A DNA stretch of 5,623 nt, from assembly GCA_011048855.1 (NCBI GenBank), contig DSCZ01000106.1:1-5623 (forward strand). The letters run 5' to 3'. Under the pieces are notes generated by a model. That model was not told where the DNA came from. It made no database searches and was given only the letters and a program-made list of their open reading frames with translations. Shown piece after piece: positions 5,156-5,623 of the stretch. Source of the DNA: Desulfobacteraceae bacterium. GTDB lineage: Bacteria; Desulfobacterota; DSM-4660; Desulfatiglandales; Desulfatiglandaceae. Position 1 is the first letter of the stretch; every line of letters begins with the position of its first letter. Position numbers and translations under genes: made by a program.

Positions 5156-5623
5156 CTATTCTTCGCTGAACTCCGATACGATTGAATGCCACCTGCCCTT
5201 GCATTTCAAGATCCATTCACATACATCTCGAACCGCGCCGAACCCTCCGGGTTTATCCAGGATGACGTCCGCGGCCTTTCTAACCTCCTCGACCGCGTCG
5301 GCCACCGCGAAATTCAATCCCGAAACCGCGAACATCGCCAGGTCCAGGATGTCATCTCCGACAACACACACGTCTTCTTTGACGAAACCTCTCTCTGCAA
5401 TGAAACTGCGGCAGATGACTCCCTTGTCGTAGGATCCCTGGTGAACCTCTTTTATCCCCAGCTCGAGCGCCCGCCTGCTGGTGGCATCGGACGCCCTGCC
5501 GGATACCAGGGCCACCTCCACCCCATTGGCCTGCAAAAGCTTCAACCCCAGACCGTCCCTTACATGAAAGCGCTTTATTTCATCGCCGGAACCATTCATG
5601 AAAATACAACCATCGGTTAGAAC
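5156..5623 (-). CDS. kdsC: 3-deoxy-D-manno-octulosonate 8-phosphate phosphatase KdsC, 5'-truncated by window edge
   Basis: The frame is open through the right edge; visible residues begin VLTDGCIFMNGSGDE, so the ATG inside it at 5599 is not the real start. This is the family motif DxDGVLTDG with its two catalytic aspartates lying two and four codons beyond the edge. The rest fits a HAD-superfamily KdsC: FHVRDGLGLKLLQ, motif II SGR, the motif III lysine in QGSYDKG, motif IV VVGDDILDLAMF, and the C-terminal GGFGAVRDVCEWIL typical of KdsC. The enzyme removes phosphate from Kdo-8-phosphate in the cytoplasm, giving Kdo for the LPS inner core. It has no cap domain and works as a tetramer in known cases. 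The visible 155 residues are most of the usual 170-180. Its neighbours, the lpt genes, are the standard context. An acylneuraminate cytidylyltransferase-linked phosphatase is a distant alternative, made unlikely by that context. Confidence 0.95.
   Translation of the reverse strand, partial: VLTDGCIFMNGSGDEIKRFHVRDGLGLKLLQANGVEVALVSGRASDATSRRALELGIKEVHQGSYDKGVICRSFIAERGFVKEDVCVVGDDILDLAMFAVSGLNFAVADAVEEVRKAADVILDKPGGFGAVRDVCEWILKCKGRWHSIVSEFSEE

Noticed and set aside
1..5623. A novel defence, mobile or CRISPR-like system
   Set aside because: Every long stretch is accounted for by conserved housekeeping families in a known order. There are no direct repeats, transposase or integrase motifs, or composition shifts visible by eye.

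Overview
This window is a compact run of nine genes, all read from the minus strand (right to left). It is the conserved LPS-export / sigma-54 / nitrogen-PTS cluster of Gram-negative bacteria. In transcription order it contains kdsC (cut by the right edge), lptC, lptA, lptB, rpoN, hpf (long form), ptsN, a mannose-family PTS EIIA, and a partial rimI-like acetyltransferase cut by the left edge. The rimI-like gene has no stop inside the window and starts at GTG, so it is easy to miss. No mobile element, CRISPR array, tRNA or rRNA is visible.

The organism has an LPS outer membrane, because it carries Kdo synthesis (KdsC) and the Lpt bridge/ATPase genes. It also has sigma-54 and a PTS that looks regulatory rather than sugar-transporting. 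The E. coli order (kdsC-lptC-lptA-lptB-rpoN-hpf-ptsN-rapZ-npr) is kept up to ptsN. A stand-alone mannose-type EIIA then replaces rapZ-npr, and HPF is the long two-domain form rather than the short enterobacterial one. This combination fits a deltaproteobacterial lineage (Desulfobacterota or a relative) better than Enterobacterales. That placement is inference from gene order and family type only; base composition looks moderate by eye.

Layout: 5623-5156 is kdsC (Kdo-8-phosphate phosphatase). After a 43-bp gap holding a plausible sigma-70 promoter come lptC (5112-4540), lptA (4543-4007, ATGA overlap) and lptB (3998-3270), which encode the inner-membrane anchor, periplasmic bridge and ATPase of LPS export. 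A 112-bp gap with a strong hairpin (3208-3239) precedes rpoN (3157-1706). Then follow hpf (1659-1132), ptsN (1103-642), EIIA-Man (622-224) and rimI-like (227 to beyond 1, GTGA overlap). Gaps after rpoN are short (46, 28, 19 and -4 bp), which suggests co-transcription.

Functionally the first block makes and exports LPS. The second couples sigma-54 transcription, ribosome hibernation and phosphotransfer-based nutrient sensing, and ends with a probable ribosomal-protein acetyltransferase. The genes are well-known families. I see no undescribed defence or mobile system. The points worth a second look are the hidden rimI start, a near-leaderless lptC promoter, two intergenic hairpins, the absence of rapZ, and cysteines flanking the EIIA active-site histidine.
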